A stretch of 64,000 bases of DNA from Strobilurus pachycystidiatus (GCA_019915135.1 JAHLMK010000004.1:1178001-1242000); one strand, 5' to 3'; shown: positions 1 through 12,522, counted from the first letter of the stretch. Numbers and translations are program-made. The notes: generated by a model from the sequence alone, not told the origin.

Positions 1-1
1 C

Positions 2-955
2 AAAGTTGACCTTGGGTCCACGAACCCCGCCAGTGACCTTGCCGAACCGGTGGAGTTGACGTTCCAAGTCAACTCGAAGGTTGAGGATCTTGTCCATGGA
101 GCTGAAAAGCGATTCGATGAGCTCGTCGGTAGCCATGACCTACGCGTTTGTTCTCTTTCTGCCCCGGTTCAGTTTGCTATGTACTGATTGGCATTTTCAT
201 CCAGGTCATGCATTACGAAGGTTATGGCAAGAACTACATCAAGAAGTTCAAGGCGTCTCCGGACGCTTGGGCGCAGCTTGTGAAGCAGCTTGCGTTCTAC
301 AAGCTGTACAGTCGACCTGGTGTTACATATGAGAGTGCACAAACCAGAAAATACCAACTCGGGCGAACCGAAGTGATTCGTAGTGCGAGCTCGGAATCGA
401 AACACTGGGTGGCGGCTATGGTCGATCCTAATGCCACTGTATGTCAGATTTTTCATTTCATATGTGATTGAATAGATCTCACACGGATCCCAGGACGCCG
501 AACGCGCCAAACTCTTCCGTCGCGCAGTAACGCGGCACCTGCAGTACGCTGCCTGGGCTGCAGATGGGCAAGGAGTCGATAGGCACTTATTCGGTCTGAA
601 GAAGCTCTTGAAGGATGGCGAGGAGGTCCCTGCCATATACACCGACGAAGCTTTCGGAAAGACCAACCACTGGGAACTCAGTACCAGTCAACTCAGCAGT
701 CCCTACCTCGATGGATGGGGCTACGGAGAAGGTTTGTTCGGACCCAGATTGTGTAATTGCTCTTTCCTCATGATCCCCTTAGTGGTGCCCGACGGTTACG
801 GCTTGTCATACGCGATAGGCGACGACTATATCCGATGGACAATCACAAGTCTGAAGACCATGAACACACCGGACTTGCATCACTATTTGGCAGAAGCGGC
901 TACGGAGACGCGGATAATGATGGAGAAAGCACAGGCGCAAGAGAACAAATTATGA
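2..955 (+). CDS. Carnitine O-acetyltransferase, C-terminal part (cut by window edge)
   Basis: This is the C-terminal third of a choline/carnitine acyltransferase, which moves acetyl groups between CoA and carnitine for shuttling between peroxisome, cytosol and mitochondrion. Four exons join in frame: 2-145, 205-438, 494-731 and 783-955, with GT-AG introns of 51-59 nt. The 51-nt last intron has no stop and is a multiple of three, so it could be misread as coding; skipping it gives the expected run from the tryptophan-glycine segment into VVPDGYGLSYAI. Family hallmarks are the STSQLSS motif just before it and the GYGLSYAIGDD segment near the C-terminus. The product ends with a hydrophilic ENKL tail with no AKL-type peroxisomal signal. 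The 5' part, including the catalytic His, lies outside the window. The family assignment is secure; the subcellular isoform is not. Confidence 0.9.
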
Positions 956-1431
956 GGTCATCTATGTGCATAATGAATAGTACTTGAATAGTCCATGAAT
1001 GTAACCTACAGACAGCTACATACATACACAGTATTGTAGAGGACCCTTGATCCGTTTCGAGTGGGGAGGTGCCGAATGGGCGTACTCAACTTGATACATG
1101 GACCAACAAAACTACGTCACATCCCCATCTTGTCTACCCCGACCAGGTCTTCAACCTACCGACACTGGCAAATTTCATGTGTAACTCGTTCAGCCGGTGA
1201 GCGCACGGAACATCATGAATACAATCCACAAAGGTCATATGCTGCAGAATACTACATACTCGTCAGGCCGACGTCAGCAATGCGAGTCGGAGCAGGACAA
1301 GCACTTATTAGATGCCGCGCTATCTACAGGCCTAGGGTGGTGGGTTTCTGGTTGCCGAACGCCGACAAGCCAAGAGATATATTTCATGATTTGCTCACGA
1401 CCCTGTCATTTCTCTACCTCCCTCAACCATA
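956..1431. other. Intergenic, no gene recognised
   Basis: This is a 476-nt spacer between the acyltransferase stop and the first Zn2Cys6 gene. Short open frames are present, but none has splice-compatible partners or a recognisable domain. It presumably holds the 3' UTR of the upstream gene and the promoter of the downstream one. Confidence 0.5.
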
Positions 1432-4400
1432 ATGCTCGCCAGCGAAGATCCCGACAGAGAGAGGCCGAAGCGACAGCGTCGGGAATCTGACCATGATCTC
1501 ATGATATCGATTGGGGTAAGGAACAGTCGGGAAGAGCACATAATGCCCCCCCAGGAGCACGTTTTCATAGCTGATAGCGTGACTGGCCCCAAGAAGTCTA
1601 GCAAGAAGGTGCGCTTGTACGGGGGCTGAAAAATGCGTACTAACACTCAGATTTTCAGACAGCCCTTTCATGCTGTGAATGCCGTCGGTAAATCTGTCAG
1701 TCCTGAACTGCATACAGTGCTAAGATCATGACTTTTGTATAGCCTGAAATTGAAGGTGTGTGCGACTCCTTGCCTAGTCGCGTCTCGGAGGTCTGATTTT
1801 TCTAGTGCGATCGAAAATTTCCATGCTTTTCGTGCAGGAAACGTGGGGTGAGCGACATTTGTCCAGATGGTACGCGTCCTGCCCGCGCCCGTTCCAGATG
1901 TCACAGGATGACTGACTGTTTCAGGCGCGCTGGTGACCGGTACAGGAACGCGGTCAGCACACTTTCACAGACCTCGCACAGACCCCGCTGATTTATGGCC
2001 CCAGGTTCGTATTGGCAAACACAGAGCAGCTGCACTCCAAAATACAAGAGATGGGCGATCGCATTCGCGATCTAGAGGATGCTCTCGGCCAGGCTCACGC
2101 TCCCAGCTCAACGCCGCATCCATTACTCTGTCCTGAACTCTTGAAGGTGAAGAGTACGGCGAGCTTGTATCTGTCAAGTCAGGGAACGTCAGAACCGGAG
2201 TTTGAAAGTGGCATGGAGTCCTCCTCGAACAGTCTGCAACATGAATCTGATATTGGCGCAAGTCCAGTTGCAAATGTAATGGTCTCTATGAGTAACCGGT
2301 TCCTGCTCTATACCCGCGTCTCATGTTCTATTAGGCTGTACAACCAGACGTCCAGTATATCGAGCGCGAGATAATCCGTCTCAGTCACAACTTCCCAATG
2401 GCGTCCAACGTGACGCTTTCCGCCGAGAACGTTCCTTTGCGGGCATACATAAAGGACATCTTACCTCCACGCGCCGAGGCGGAGTACCTTTGGATACAGA
2501 TCAAGGGCAATGCACTTTGGCAGTTCGTCTATTTCCTCCTTATTTTCGCAGGCTGTGTCCAAAAGCTCTCGACAGATACAACCCAGAGCCTTCCGAGTCC
2601 TTCTTTAAGACACTTCTTGATTGCTGCTATAACTTACCAGTGGAAGAGACATGTCCACGGAGGCTCGGCCTTCTGTTCATGATACTTGCTATTGCCGTGC
2701 TGGTGGACCTAAAAAGGGCGCCGTACTCTCCGGTGGCTGAGACTTATCACACTGTTGCTCGAGCTGCTCTCAACGAGGTATCTGTCATGGAAAGAACTGA
2801 CACAGACACCATTCTTGCTCTATTTTACGAAATATGGTATCTCCTCGTTTTCTCTGACGAGAAGAAGGCAGTTGGATACGCCTGGGGACTCATGGGACTT
2901 TCGTCAAAGTTAGCACAGAGTGTACGTCCCTCTGCTCGTCACTATATCGTAATGGCCTCACTGCGACAATAGATTGGTCTTCGTATGCCGCTACATTTGA
3001 GCTCAAGCTTAGCAAACTCACACCGGCCTAGATCGAAATGTCTCCAGTAATAAGACATCGTCATCAGAATTGGAACGTCGTCGCAGGTACTGTATGGTAC
3101 ATCTATACCAAGTAAAAGCGAAGTCTAACTCGACTCCAAGCTTGTTCTGGGAACTTCTATATCTGGATGCCCGTCTTTCTTTGTCCTTAGGCCGACCCCC
3201 TTCCCTGTCACCCTCGCATATGGACTGCCCGCGCCCGGTGTACATACCAGAGTCCATCCGTCAATCAACAGAAGAGCTACATCATTGTAAATATTTTCCT
3301 CGTGAAACGTTTGGCGTGGGATTCATGTTCAACAGTCCAGGAATGGAAACATTCTTGCTATGTTCATTGTCTCGCACCTGTTCTTGATCTCACCTCGCGG
3401 CCGAATCTGGCTTACGAGAAGATACTCGAACTTGATACAAGAATTCGTGATTTTTCTGTCCCTGTTGCCCTCCGAGCGAGGAATCCACAATCGCGCGCCT
3501 TTCTAATGCAGAAGGCCTCGCTTACGACGGCCATAGAGACAGGTATGCATTTTCTATCTCAATGAGAGCCTATTCATCCAGAGTCACAGTGCTTCTTCAA
3601 TTGCATCGATCGCATTTCACGAAAGTCATCAGCGGAAGTGAAGGACTGGTCAACCGTTCTCATAGGTTTATACCGTCATGCGTGGCCGTTTACCTTGGCG
3701 CTTCTCGCATGATTGCTACTATGCAAGACCTATATGATCGCGAGCCTGAACTTACTGCTCGTCTGTTGGGATACTGGTCAAATACATCTTCTGCAGCCGT
3801 ATGTGACTTGAACATTCATGAACGAGATATTGACCCTTGGAAGGTTGCCCTTTGTCTGCTCATCTCCAGAGCGCCCGCCTCTTGCCTAGTACCTATGGCA
3901 TTGGAGGTTCTAGACCGTGCACGAATTTTATTTAACTCTGCCAAGGAAGCTTGCACAAGAGCTACGGAATTTGCAGTAAGCATGAGCTTGTGGCATAGAT
4001 TCCTTGCACACCGGAGCTGACTAGGCCCTTTGAAACCAGCCCATACTCGAAGCGATGATCGACAAAGCGAAGAACATCCATAAGCGCTGGATTGCTGCCC
4101 AAAACGTGCCAACTGTATACTACGATGAGGACGTGGCGCAAAACCAACTGCCTAAAGAAGAGCTGAGAGTGATACTTTCGAGCAGTGGTCCGTTCCGGAC
4201 GGCACACCCCACTCTCGTGCAGTGCCTCATCGAAGTCATCCAAACAGGGAACGGCGTCGCCCCGTGTAGGCCTTACAACGATATTGCCACTCTGTTTTCG
4301 AGTACTGGGAACCATCACGCTCCGCCAGACGCCCATGTGATTTCTCCCGCACCGCACTTCAAACCGCATGCCAGAGATGGATCCGGAGACCCTCGGGCGA

Positions 4401-4504
4401 GCCAGAACGGGGCTTTGGCGTATTGTGTGGACGCAATGAACATTGAGTCTGAGCTCGGAACGATGAATCTTGGCGGGGAGCACGGAATCATGGCTTGGTT
4501 CTGA
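1432..4504 (+). CDS. Zn2Cys6 transcription factor (copy A of a tandem pair)
   Basis: A fungal binuclear zinc-cluster regulator of 781 aa, predicted nuclear and DNA-binding; its target genes are unknown. Fifteen exons: 1432-1608, 1659-1687, 1743-1755, 1806-1869, 1925-1952, 2005-2275, 2335-2522, 2576-2921, 2973-2982, 3032-3086, 3141-3286, 3336-3542, 3584-3798, 3844-3975 and 4040-4504; their total is divisible by three. The zinc cluster (about residues 63-93) reads CCEC-RRLKLK-C-DRKFP-C-FS-C, then a final Cys in SDICPDG, so all six ligands are present. A linker coiled coil (LANTEQLHSKIQEMGDRI) follows, then the fungal transcription-factor middle homology region with the conserved stretches KKAVGYAW and LSLGRPPS. 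The gene looks intact once the GTTCGT donor at 2523 is used. The C-terminus ends in MAWF, as in copy B immediately downstream. Two exons are only 10 and 13 nt long. Confidence 0.88.
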
Positions 4505-4945
4505 TGTGCGCAGGCACTTACGTCGTAGATGGATGAAGAGTTCTACTAGCTTGTATGTCTCAATGTACATCTGCGTGGCAGTACATCAAGGTATATATGC
4601 TGAAAGTTACGTTCCGTTTGATTCGGAGTTGGTTCCGGAGGTAAAACAAGTGACCGAGGAAAAGAAACGGGGTAAGAAAGAAGAGAAATAGAAAGAGGAT
4701 TGCTGTAGATCACGACATGTATGTGGACTCGAGCTCGGAAAGGGACCGTGATTGGGAAGTAGAGCAAATAAGGGAGGAAGGACCTGGGGCTGAGGCAGGC
4801 AGCGCGGCTTGAAAATCGGTTCTGATAAATGGGACCCGTAATAAAGACTGTTTGCCTTCTCCGAGGCCGCTACGGAGTTCCGCTCTTGTTCTCACTCTAT
4901 GCTCTCTCTCGTGTCCATTGCCACCTTGCTCTGATTCTACTTGCG
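4505..4945. other. Intergenic between the two Zn2Cys6 paralogues
   Basis: This 441-nt spacer presumably carries the terminator of copy A and the promoter of copy B. An open frame reads into the copy-B start from 4829, so a longer N-terminus for copy B cannot be excluded. I see no repeat or RNA gene. Confidence 0.45.
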
Positions 4946-7900
4946 ATGTACCACCCTCGAGAGGGCGACATGCACGTTGAGATGGGTGGGTCTAGTGCTC
5001 GGCCTCCCAAGCGACCCAGAGCGCACGACGCTGACGACGGCTATCATGTTGAAACCGCCCAGCAGTCGCAGATGTCGATGGACGGCGGCGGGGAGTCCTC
5101 GCGCGCCACTCAGAACACGAGACCCGACCGTGGCCGCCTCCTGTCGTGCAAAGAATGCCGCAGGTGAGTGGGGACCGCCTCTGTTCTCTGAGCAAAAGCT
5201 GACAGCGAGTCGGTAGACTCAAACTGAAGGCGAGTTTTTCCCGGACTCTTCTTGTGAACGCTGCATCATTCAACCTGTATTTTCCAGTGCGATCGAGGTA
5301 CGTCGTCGCTTATAGATGTCGGTCGTTGTTCTGATTTGAATTTGAGTGTTTCCCTGCCAGGTATGTCGTCGCTTAGATTTGTTCCTGGTGATCTGTATCT
5401 TACTCCAACCAGTCATGTAGAAAGAGAGGGTGTGCCGACATTTGCCCCGAAGGTATGTACTTTTTCACTTGCTCCGACTTGTTCACTCAACCCTTGATTA
5501 GGTGCTCTGACTTCAGGGAGGGGAAGTCGGTAAGTTGGATCGACCATCAAATTGACGCGTCGAGAGCCAACGATTCGAAGGTTTATTCTCGCAAACACAC
5601 AAGAACTGCACGACAGGATTCTTCAGCTCGGAGACCGCGTGCGTCAACTGGAGGAAGGCCTCCAGACGGCCCAGAGCATCGTCTCTACTGCAACTCACCC
5701 TCTTCTTACGCCCGAGCTCTTGCGCATCAAGAACGCGCAACCGTCACACTCAACCCCGGAGTCGCCTCATACCTCTCACCGCGATGAGCCACCCCGCAGT
5801 CCTGTCGAAACTATGACGCTCAGTCCGAACAGATCACAGGCCCCGCCGGTTGATATATCTATGGAGGTGAGAGAGCCAGGTAGTCCTCTGTCCTTCAAAA
5901 ATAGCACGCTGATCCTTTACCAGGGCCCTAATCTCATCGTCAGTCTGGGTTGTCCACCGTTGGTTACTCTGGCCTCACTTCTATTTTTCTAGCCATATGG
6001 CGCGTTGGCGTCACCGCCCGATATCAACATTCCGAATGACATTCTACACCTCAGCGTCGGGTTTCCCTTTCCTTGGACAGTCGATGTTACCGTCCGTAAG
6101 CGCATACGAGACTGTCTTCCTACGCAGAGCGCCGCGCAGGAGCTCTGCGAGCAAGCGTGCCGCAATGCCCTCTGGCAGTAAGCCCTCTGTCAATTAATCT
6201 TACCTCACCTCACCTGACACAACCATCGACAGGTATAACCTTAACGCTTCTGAAAGCTTTCTTAGAAATCTTCTCTACCACTGCTACTCGTTACCCATTG
6301 AAGATGTCGGTCCCCGACGACTTGCTTTGCTCTTGATGATTCTCTCGATTGGATCGCACGTTGATTTAAATCACCAAGTCGATACGAATGTCCTGCATGG
6401 CGAGGCATACCATCACCTGGCTCGCGCTGCTATATGCGAGATCCCATTAATGGAGGAACCGGACTTCGACGAACTTCATGCTTTGGTATTTTTTTCTTCC
6501 TTTCATATCCCGGCCTCTTCAGCGTTGACCGCAATACAGTTCTTCATGGTCTGGTATCATCTGGTGTTTTCGGATAACAAGAAGGCCGTAGGATACGCGT
6601 GGAATCTTCTTGGTTTCATTACTAAGTTATCGCAAGGAGTGAGTGCTCTTCTTTCCCTATGGAGATGGTTGCGTTTAAATTGATGTCACCCGTACAGCTT
6701 GGTCTACGTACGTGTTCTAGCTACTCGCTCCCTCCTCACTCCGACGGCCTTTCTAGATCGGGATGGTAGTAGGATGAAGATGATCCCGGAAGAAGACGAT
6801 AGGCGCCGATTCATCTTCTGGGAACTGCTGAATCTCGATTGCCGGCTGGTGCGTAAATAATGTCCTTCAAAATTCTTGACTGAAAAGTGAGAACGAGTGT
6901 AGAGTCTGTCCCTTGGGCGGCCTCCTTCCATCTCTCTAGCTCATGTCGACTGCAAGCGGCCAGATTACCAGGCCAGTGGACTAAGCATAACTCGGGAAGA
7001 AATTCTTTGTGAGTATTCTCCTTCGCTTGAGCCAGAGCCATCCAGAGCTAATGAAATCTTTTCTCATCAGATCATCAATGGAAGAACGGCTTCTTCGTCG
7101 ACTGCTTAACTCCCATATTGGAAGCCATGATAGCTGTCCAACCGCCGGAGTACCCCCGCATGATCGAGCTGGACAACGTCGTTCGTGGTTATGCTATCCC
7201 GCCCTTGCTGGACGAACACATAGTGACGGGCGTAACAAATCGCCTTCTCGTAATGCAACGAGGCTTCGTTTCCACAAGTCGAGAGATTGCTCTTCTCCAG
7301 CTTCATCGGCGATACTTTACCGATGCAATGAACAATAGCCGGGATCCTTTCAGATTCCACCACAAGTATGCGCCATCTGTGGTTGCGACCTACCTCGGTG
7401 CCTCTGCTCTGATCTCGACGGTGGAAGCAGTATTCGACAGAGAGCCCCAACTAAGCGCTCGATTCTTGTGTTTCTGGTTCAACGCCTTTTCTGCTGCAGT
7501 ACGTGCTGTTTGAGTATTTGTTTTCCACGATTCTGACATAAATTTGGGCAGATCACTTTGTCGTTGTTCGTATCGCGAGCACCAGCGAGCCCACTGGCTA
7601 CATTTGCTCTCAAAGACCTTGATCGCGTACGAAAACTGTTCCAGCATGTGGCGACGATATTACCGTTCTGCGGGAAAGCTCTGGTGAGTCTTTTGACATA
7701 TTCGTAATAAGAACCTGGAGCTCTTACTAGTCGAATTAGCCTCTTCTGGACAAGGTCGCCGAAAAATCGCGCCATCTTCATATGCAAGTGCGAAGGGGCT
7801 CGCAAGGAGACAGCGGCACTGTCAACGCGTTAGCTGAAGGGTCGAAGGTGGAAAAGGGTCTGCCCGAGTCCTTTGATGGCGCACATTCCTCTATCTGTCA

Positions 7901-8201
7901 GTACGCGGAGCAGATAATGTCGACACCGTCAGCGCCGGACGCATCGTCTAGGTTGTACACGTCACACCTGCAGACGGCTGTCGACAATGAGTCAGCGATG
8001 TGGCTGCCTGATGTTTACAAATTCACGAGCGCTGGTATTGGGCCAGAAGACAGATACAACAACTTCCAGGCGGCAGCGCCACCGACGCCACTGCCCTTCT
8101 CCCCGATGGATCCCCGGGTGGGAAAGCACGAGACGGTGAACTTTGATCATGGCGCGATTACTGTCGATTTGACGGAGACAAGCTACATGGCTTGGTTCTA
8201 G
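4946..8201 (+). CDS. Zn2Cys6 transcription factor (copy B of a tandem pair)
   Basis: Paralogue of the gene upstream, 796 aa in 17 exons: 4946-5163, 5217-5229, 5288-5297, 5347-5360, 5413-5452, 5502-5529, 5581-5866, 5924-5938, 5993-6177, 6233-6485, 6540-6638, 6698-6707, 6757-6848, 6903-7008, 7071-7498, 7552-7683 and 7740-8201. The zinc cluster is assembled from exons 1-5, including 13-, 10- and 14-nt microexons, and reads CKEC-RRLKLK-C-DRVFP-C-QS-C-RKRGCADI-C, with all ligands intact. The intron at 5230-5287 has a GC donor (AAG|GCGAGT). LANTQELHDRILQLGDRV forms a linker coil, and the fungal-TF domain carries KKAVGYAWNLLG and LSLGRPPSISLAHVDC. It ends in MAWF. Relative to copy A it has an extra intron at 6486-6539 and lacks A's intron at 3543-3583. 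The 15-nt exon at 5924-5938 is the least certain. The start could also be the ATG at 4970. Confidence 0.88.
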
Positions 8202-8551
8202 GTGATATCTTGGAGATGTTTTGTGCTTTGCTGAGATATATACGTTATTTGTTACCATACTGTAGATACTGACGCTGTTGTGCTGTTAATCAGATGTTTG
8301 TTTTGGGGCGAGTCGCGAGACATGCCAATCCAGTGCCAATTGAAGCTTGAGCTTGAAGGCTGGCTCGGATACAAGGGTATTCTCCCTGAAACGAGAATAT
8401 AACTATAGCAGCGGCGGCAACTGGCACACACTTCTTTGCACATTCTCTTTATATGGCGACTTCCGGTATCTCGCCACGTGTACGGTGGCTGTGTTACGCA
8501 TCCCTCCTCCTACCACCATCACATCATAACTGTTGTTTTCGTTGCGCCTCC
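8202..8551. other. Intergenic, no gene recognised
   Basis: A 350-nt spacer upstream of CAF1. It contains a CACGTG hexamer at about 8475-8480, roughly 75 nt before the CAF1 start. No coding or RNA feature is recognised. Confidence 0.4.
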
Positions 8552-9789
8552 ATGGCGCGGATACGCGATGTCTGGGCACCAAACTTAGACTCTGAACTAC
8601 AAACAATCCGTGATGTTGTCGATAAATATCCGTATATTGCCATGGTCATTCCCCAACGTCCGTGCCACTTCCCAGCGCGCTCATGACTGTCACAGGATAC
8701 CGAATTCCCTGGTGTTGTGGCGAGGCCGATAGGCAGCTTTAAGACGTCGTCGGACTATCACTATCAAACCATGCGCTGCAACGTCGACCTCCTCAAGATC
8801 ATCCAGGTCGGAATCACATTTGCAGATGAGGACGGCAATTTTCCGCCCGAGGGTTCGACGTGGCAGTTCAATTTCCGATTCAGCATAAAGTGCGTTGTCG
8901 CGGAACGATCTCTGTCGCTTGCCTGACGAGACTCGTCACCCAGCGACGATATGTACGCCCCCGATTCAATAGAGCTGCTGCAAAAGTCAGGGCTCGACTT
9001 CCAGCGACACGAGGAGTTGGGCATTGCACCGCAAGATTTTGCAGAGGTCATGATCACATCTGGCATGGTGCTTTCGCCAGAGACCAAGTGGGTCTCCTTC
9101 CACAGGTAAGCGCGGCATCGCATGGCCACCCCCCCTTTAAGCGGTCTAACAAACTAAGTCTATGAACACAGTGGCTACGACTTTGGTTATTTTGTCAAGC
9201 TGCTCACGGCGGAGTCATTACCACGTTCGGAGGAAGAGTTCTTTGATCTCCTCCGCATATGGTTCCCGACTGTCTATGATATAAAATTCATGATGCGCGC
9301 ATCCAAAGTTCTCAAAGGCGGCCTCCAAGATGTTGCCGACGATCTCGGTGTACGTCCTCTCCGTACTCTACGCTGCTTCGTTCACCCAGGTGTCCCCAGG
9401 TTCTACGGATCGGCAACTCCCATACTGCAGGCTCTGACTCACTCCTCACCGCGTCGACCTTCTTCAAGATGCGTGAAATATATTTCGCGGATCACATAAA
9501 TGATAGCGAATACTCTGGGAAGCTATACGGGTTCGGGCAGACCTTCCCCGTAACCAATGGGCTCGATCCGGGGCGTGGGGGCGCGACAATTGCAGAGCGG
9601 GAAGATCGGGGTATTCCCCAGACTCATGTTCAAACTCCTGGGCAGATAGCGGCAATTGCGCAGAACCCTGGAGGTGTTGCGATGGGCATACCCATGCAGA
9701 TACCGACCCCATTACCGAACGGCGCATACGGACCATTAACGTCTAATGGACCTTATATGAGAACGTCTCTCGTCGGTGGAGGTCGTTAA
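8552..9789 (+). CDS. CAF1: CCR4-NOT deadenylase subunit CAF1/POP2
   Basis: A 338-aa DEDD-family 3'-5' exoribonuclease that shortens poly(A) tails as a catalytic subunit of the CCR4-NOT complex. Exons are 8552-8644, 8696-8889, 8944-9105, 9172-9349 and 9400-9789. Family signatures occur in order: IRDVWAPNL at the N-terminus, catalytic DTEFPG, QVGITFAD, SFHSGYDFGYFVKLL, DIKFMM and AGSDSLLTASTFFKMRE. The catalytic acidic residues (D and E of DTEF, D of GYDF, D of GSDSLL) are all present. The third acceptor must be the AG at 9399 to keep the RIGNSHTAGSDSLL segment. The C-terminal 60 residues are Pro/Gly-rich and look disordered, as is common in fungal homologues. It converges on the hemerythrin-like gene, leaving about 180 nt between stops. 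Confidence 0.95.
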
Positions 9790-9969
9790 ATCGGATTCTG
9801 TTTTTCATGCTTTCGCTTTGTGTACCGAGTACTTGTATTTGTCCTTAAGTTTATTGATTTCTCTGGTGCATGTATCGAGTATCAAAATCCATTATTCCTT
9901 CTTACACTTGTGGCGCTCGTAAAGACATAGTCGTACACTAACAATACACAGCTCTCACTCTCTGTTAAC

Positions 9970-10787
9970 TTATTTCGCAGCTCTCGCCTTCATCTCCTCG
10001 GTGGGAAAGGCAGAAAACATGTCTTTGAGGCGGTCAAGCGGCATTGCCATGAATCCAACAAGGGTTTCGTAAGGTGGCTTGTTGGGTGCAGAAGGATGGG
10101 CGCTGCCAAAACGTCGATAAGTACACCAGACGTAGCGGCAACAAAGTGGACGTACCGCGTCGGTACAAACTTCTTGGTTCTTGAGAACGAGCTAGCGGCT
10201 GCGGCACTGTCCTCAAGCAAAGGCTCCAGTACGGGCAGATCGTTGGTTTCTTCGCTGTCGTTGTGCTCGTGAAGATGGTCCATGATCTTTTGCAACTGCA
10301 TCTGGTGTTCATCACATCCGGGCTCAATGGACTCCAGTTCATTCAGCCAGACTTTGACATCCTTCGGAAGAGTCAGAATTGAGTGTGCCTCAACAGCCGT
10401 TTCCTGCCAATTCACCTGATGATCAGCCCGGTCCTCGTCGGCGAGTCGAAGGCCTTCCTCGCCCATAAGCTTCTCCATCAAAGGGTAAACGACAATCTCT
10501 TCGCCAACGGCGTGGCGGGCTATCTCCCAAGTAAGCTGGCGAGCCCAGCGCCCTTGCTCATCGGCGTTTCCTTTCGCTTTCAGATAGTTATCGTAGTATT
10601 CGTACATCTAAAGAAGGTCAGCGGAAGGTACAGGACAAGGGTACGATGTCCATACCTCTTGATGGTCCTCTTTGATTGCATCGGTCAAGGACTGCTTCGT
10701 AGCCATGGTTCTAATTGCAAGAGGGAGGCTGGTGGCTGGATGGAGGCGTGCAAGCCTGACGGTTGATAGGGCGGAGCGAGAGAACAT
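9970..10787 (-). CDS. Hemerythrin HHE-domain protein, probable mitochondrial presequence
   Basis: A 238-aa protein in three exons (10787-10656, 10607-10156, 10102-9970). The core is a four-helix hemerythrin/HHE cation-binding domain that would bind a di-iron centre. Candidate ligands follow the family order: His in KEDHQE, H-x3-E in ARHAVGEEIVVYP, His in RADHQ, and His plus Glu near LHEHNDSEE. Fungal HHE proteins are linked to iron and oxidative-stress handling, but their chemistry is poorly known, so function stays general. The ATG at 10787 gives an N-terminus rich in Arg, Ser and Ala (MFSRSALSTVRLARLHP) that resembles a mitochondrial targeting sequence. An internal ATG (MATKQSL) would yield a cytosolic form, so dual localisation is possible. 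Confidence 0.85.
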
Positions 10788-12522
10788 GGGGGCAGGGGGC
10801 AAGGCTTAAGTACTTGAGGCGCACGACAATTCAATGCTTTTCAGTGAAGACCGTGACATCATACATGAGCCGTCCAATGAGAGCGCTGCTGTAACAAAGT
10901 CCCGTCATGCGCGAATCTACGCGTCAGTGTTGGTGGAGAATCTGCAGATCCCATGCATACTGTCAGCGGGGAAACAGTAGAAGCAGCCAGAGGTGTCCCT
11001 GCGTCGAGAAGTGACAGTAGATGAGCTGAGCCACGTCAAGGGAAGCTTGAACTTCACAAAACAGTAGGCTAGATGAAGGTGCGTTTCCTAAGCAGTTCAG
11101 TGGATCCGGTTCCAGTTCAGTGACAAGTCTGACTCTAAGAGCGTTAACGACCAAATGAGAGGCACAATGTAAAGCCGGAAAAGGCAATTTGCCATCTACT
11201 TAGTTCCACGGTGCTCGGCCCGCACTGCGATCAAAGTGTGGCACCTTATTTCTGTACCACTGCAACCACTGCTGTTCGCCGTCAAAAATTGTCGACACAG
11301 TCATTCATCGCAGAAGTATGGGGTGAACCAATGGGCGCACTGACTCCCTTCGGCCCCTCCGCCACACTTAGCGATGAGACTGCGACCGACGATGTCTGCG
11401 TGGCCAGCTTCATGGTAGATCAGAATAGCACACCAGGCCTTCGAGATGGAGAGAAGCGAATCGAATGATCTTCGGGGTGTGATGTCTGCTTTTATACGAC
11501 CCCCGAGTCATTTCTCTTCGTCGGCTCTCGGCAAACACACGCTGCTGCCTCAGGTCTGAAGTCCGTGGTCCGTGTTCTTCGTGGCGAGGATGTGTGTTTA
11601 GGCCTTCGACGGCCAATGTTCCATTACCAGGGTAACTGGGGATGACAATCATTCTGTGCTTCCAGTGCCATAGCCCGTCAATCTCTGCAGAATTAAAGTC
11701 GGAGCGACCGAAGGTGCTTTCTATGAATGCCATCTCGAAGGCCAGAAGCCCGGCCAATTTAACCCTTTGGAGAACTCCCAACAGATGTTGTTCCTTCCGA
11801 ACACATTGTACAGAGGCGCACGTAACTCGTTCAACTATCTTTCTCTCGCTGCCAAACCTACAATGGTTCGAAATCAGGTCGCGATATGTTTTTGACGTGT
11901 CGAATCATCTCATGATCCATATCCCTCCAGGCAATTTAACCACATTGGACTTGCGAAGTTGTAAATAGAGACGATGCAATGCCCTACAGGCAAGGCAAGG
12001 CGCGAGGCGCTCTAGAGTATCCAGGTATCCCCGGAATAACATGAGGAAGGCATGTCAAAGATTTTACCCCAAGATCAATTCAATCTATCCTGATTTATCG
12101 AATCAACAACTGCAAGCGCGGCTGCGCCCCCCGTTCCCGACGAATCACACCTGGATTCGCGCAATATGAACCTATATGGTCAGTTTGAGCGCCAGCAGTA
12201 TCAGGGCCAAGCTTTTCATGAAAGAAATTGGCATGCCCGTAACATAAGACTGTCAAAAGACTTTAACTTAATGACCCCGCTGTCATAATTTCGTAGCGCG
12301 ACGTGATCTTGGATACGACATACCAAGAGCAGGGAATCGGAGTTCCTTTGTGGGTAATCCGCAAACTTACACGGTAATCTGCTTTCAATCTGAACAAGGT
12401 TTGAACGGGAGTTGCTCCGAAAGCAAGCCAGTAAACGTACGCATTGTATGAACCATTGAAGACTAAGCAGTTTCTACCTGCATTTGGTGCGACAGGGCGT
12501 TAGCGGACGGACGGTTGCTGCG
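10788..12522. other. Long intergenic stretch, possible gene debris
   Basis: About 1.7 kb without a gene I can support. Open frames at 11211-11468 and 11642-11968 on the + strand and 11410-11781 on the - strand lack splice partners. The end of the 11642-11968 frame (LPNLQWFEI, then LTTLDLRSC) faintly resembles a leucine-rich F-box C-terminus and may be a decayed fragment. No tRNA, transposon ends or tandem repeats were noticed. Confidence 0.35.

Noticed and set aside
2490..2972. Apparent frameshift in Zn2Cys6 copy A between LWQ and YNPEPSESFF.
   Set aside because: A GT-AG intron at 2523-2575 with a GTTCGT donor joins the two frames exactly as in copy B (TGG CA|...|N TAT/TAC AAC), so the gene is intact.
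3799..3843. 45-nt in-frame stretch in copy A that could be coding (GTATGTGACTTG start).
   Set aside because: It has GT-AG borders, and its removal matches the intron position in copy B and restores SAAVALCLLISRAPAS.
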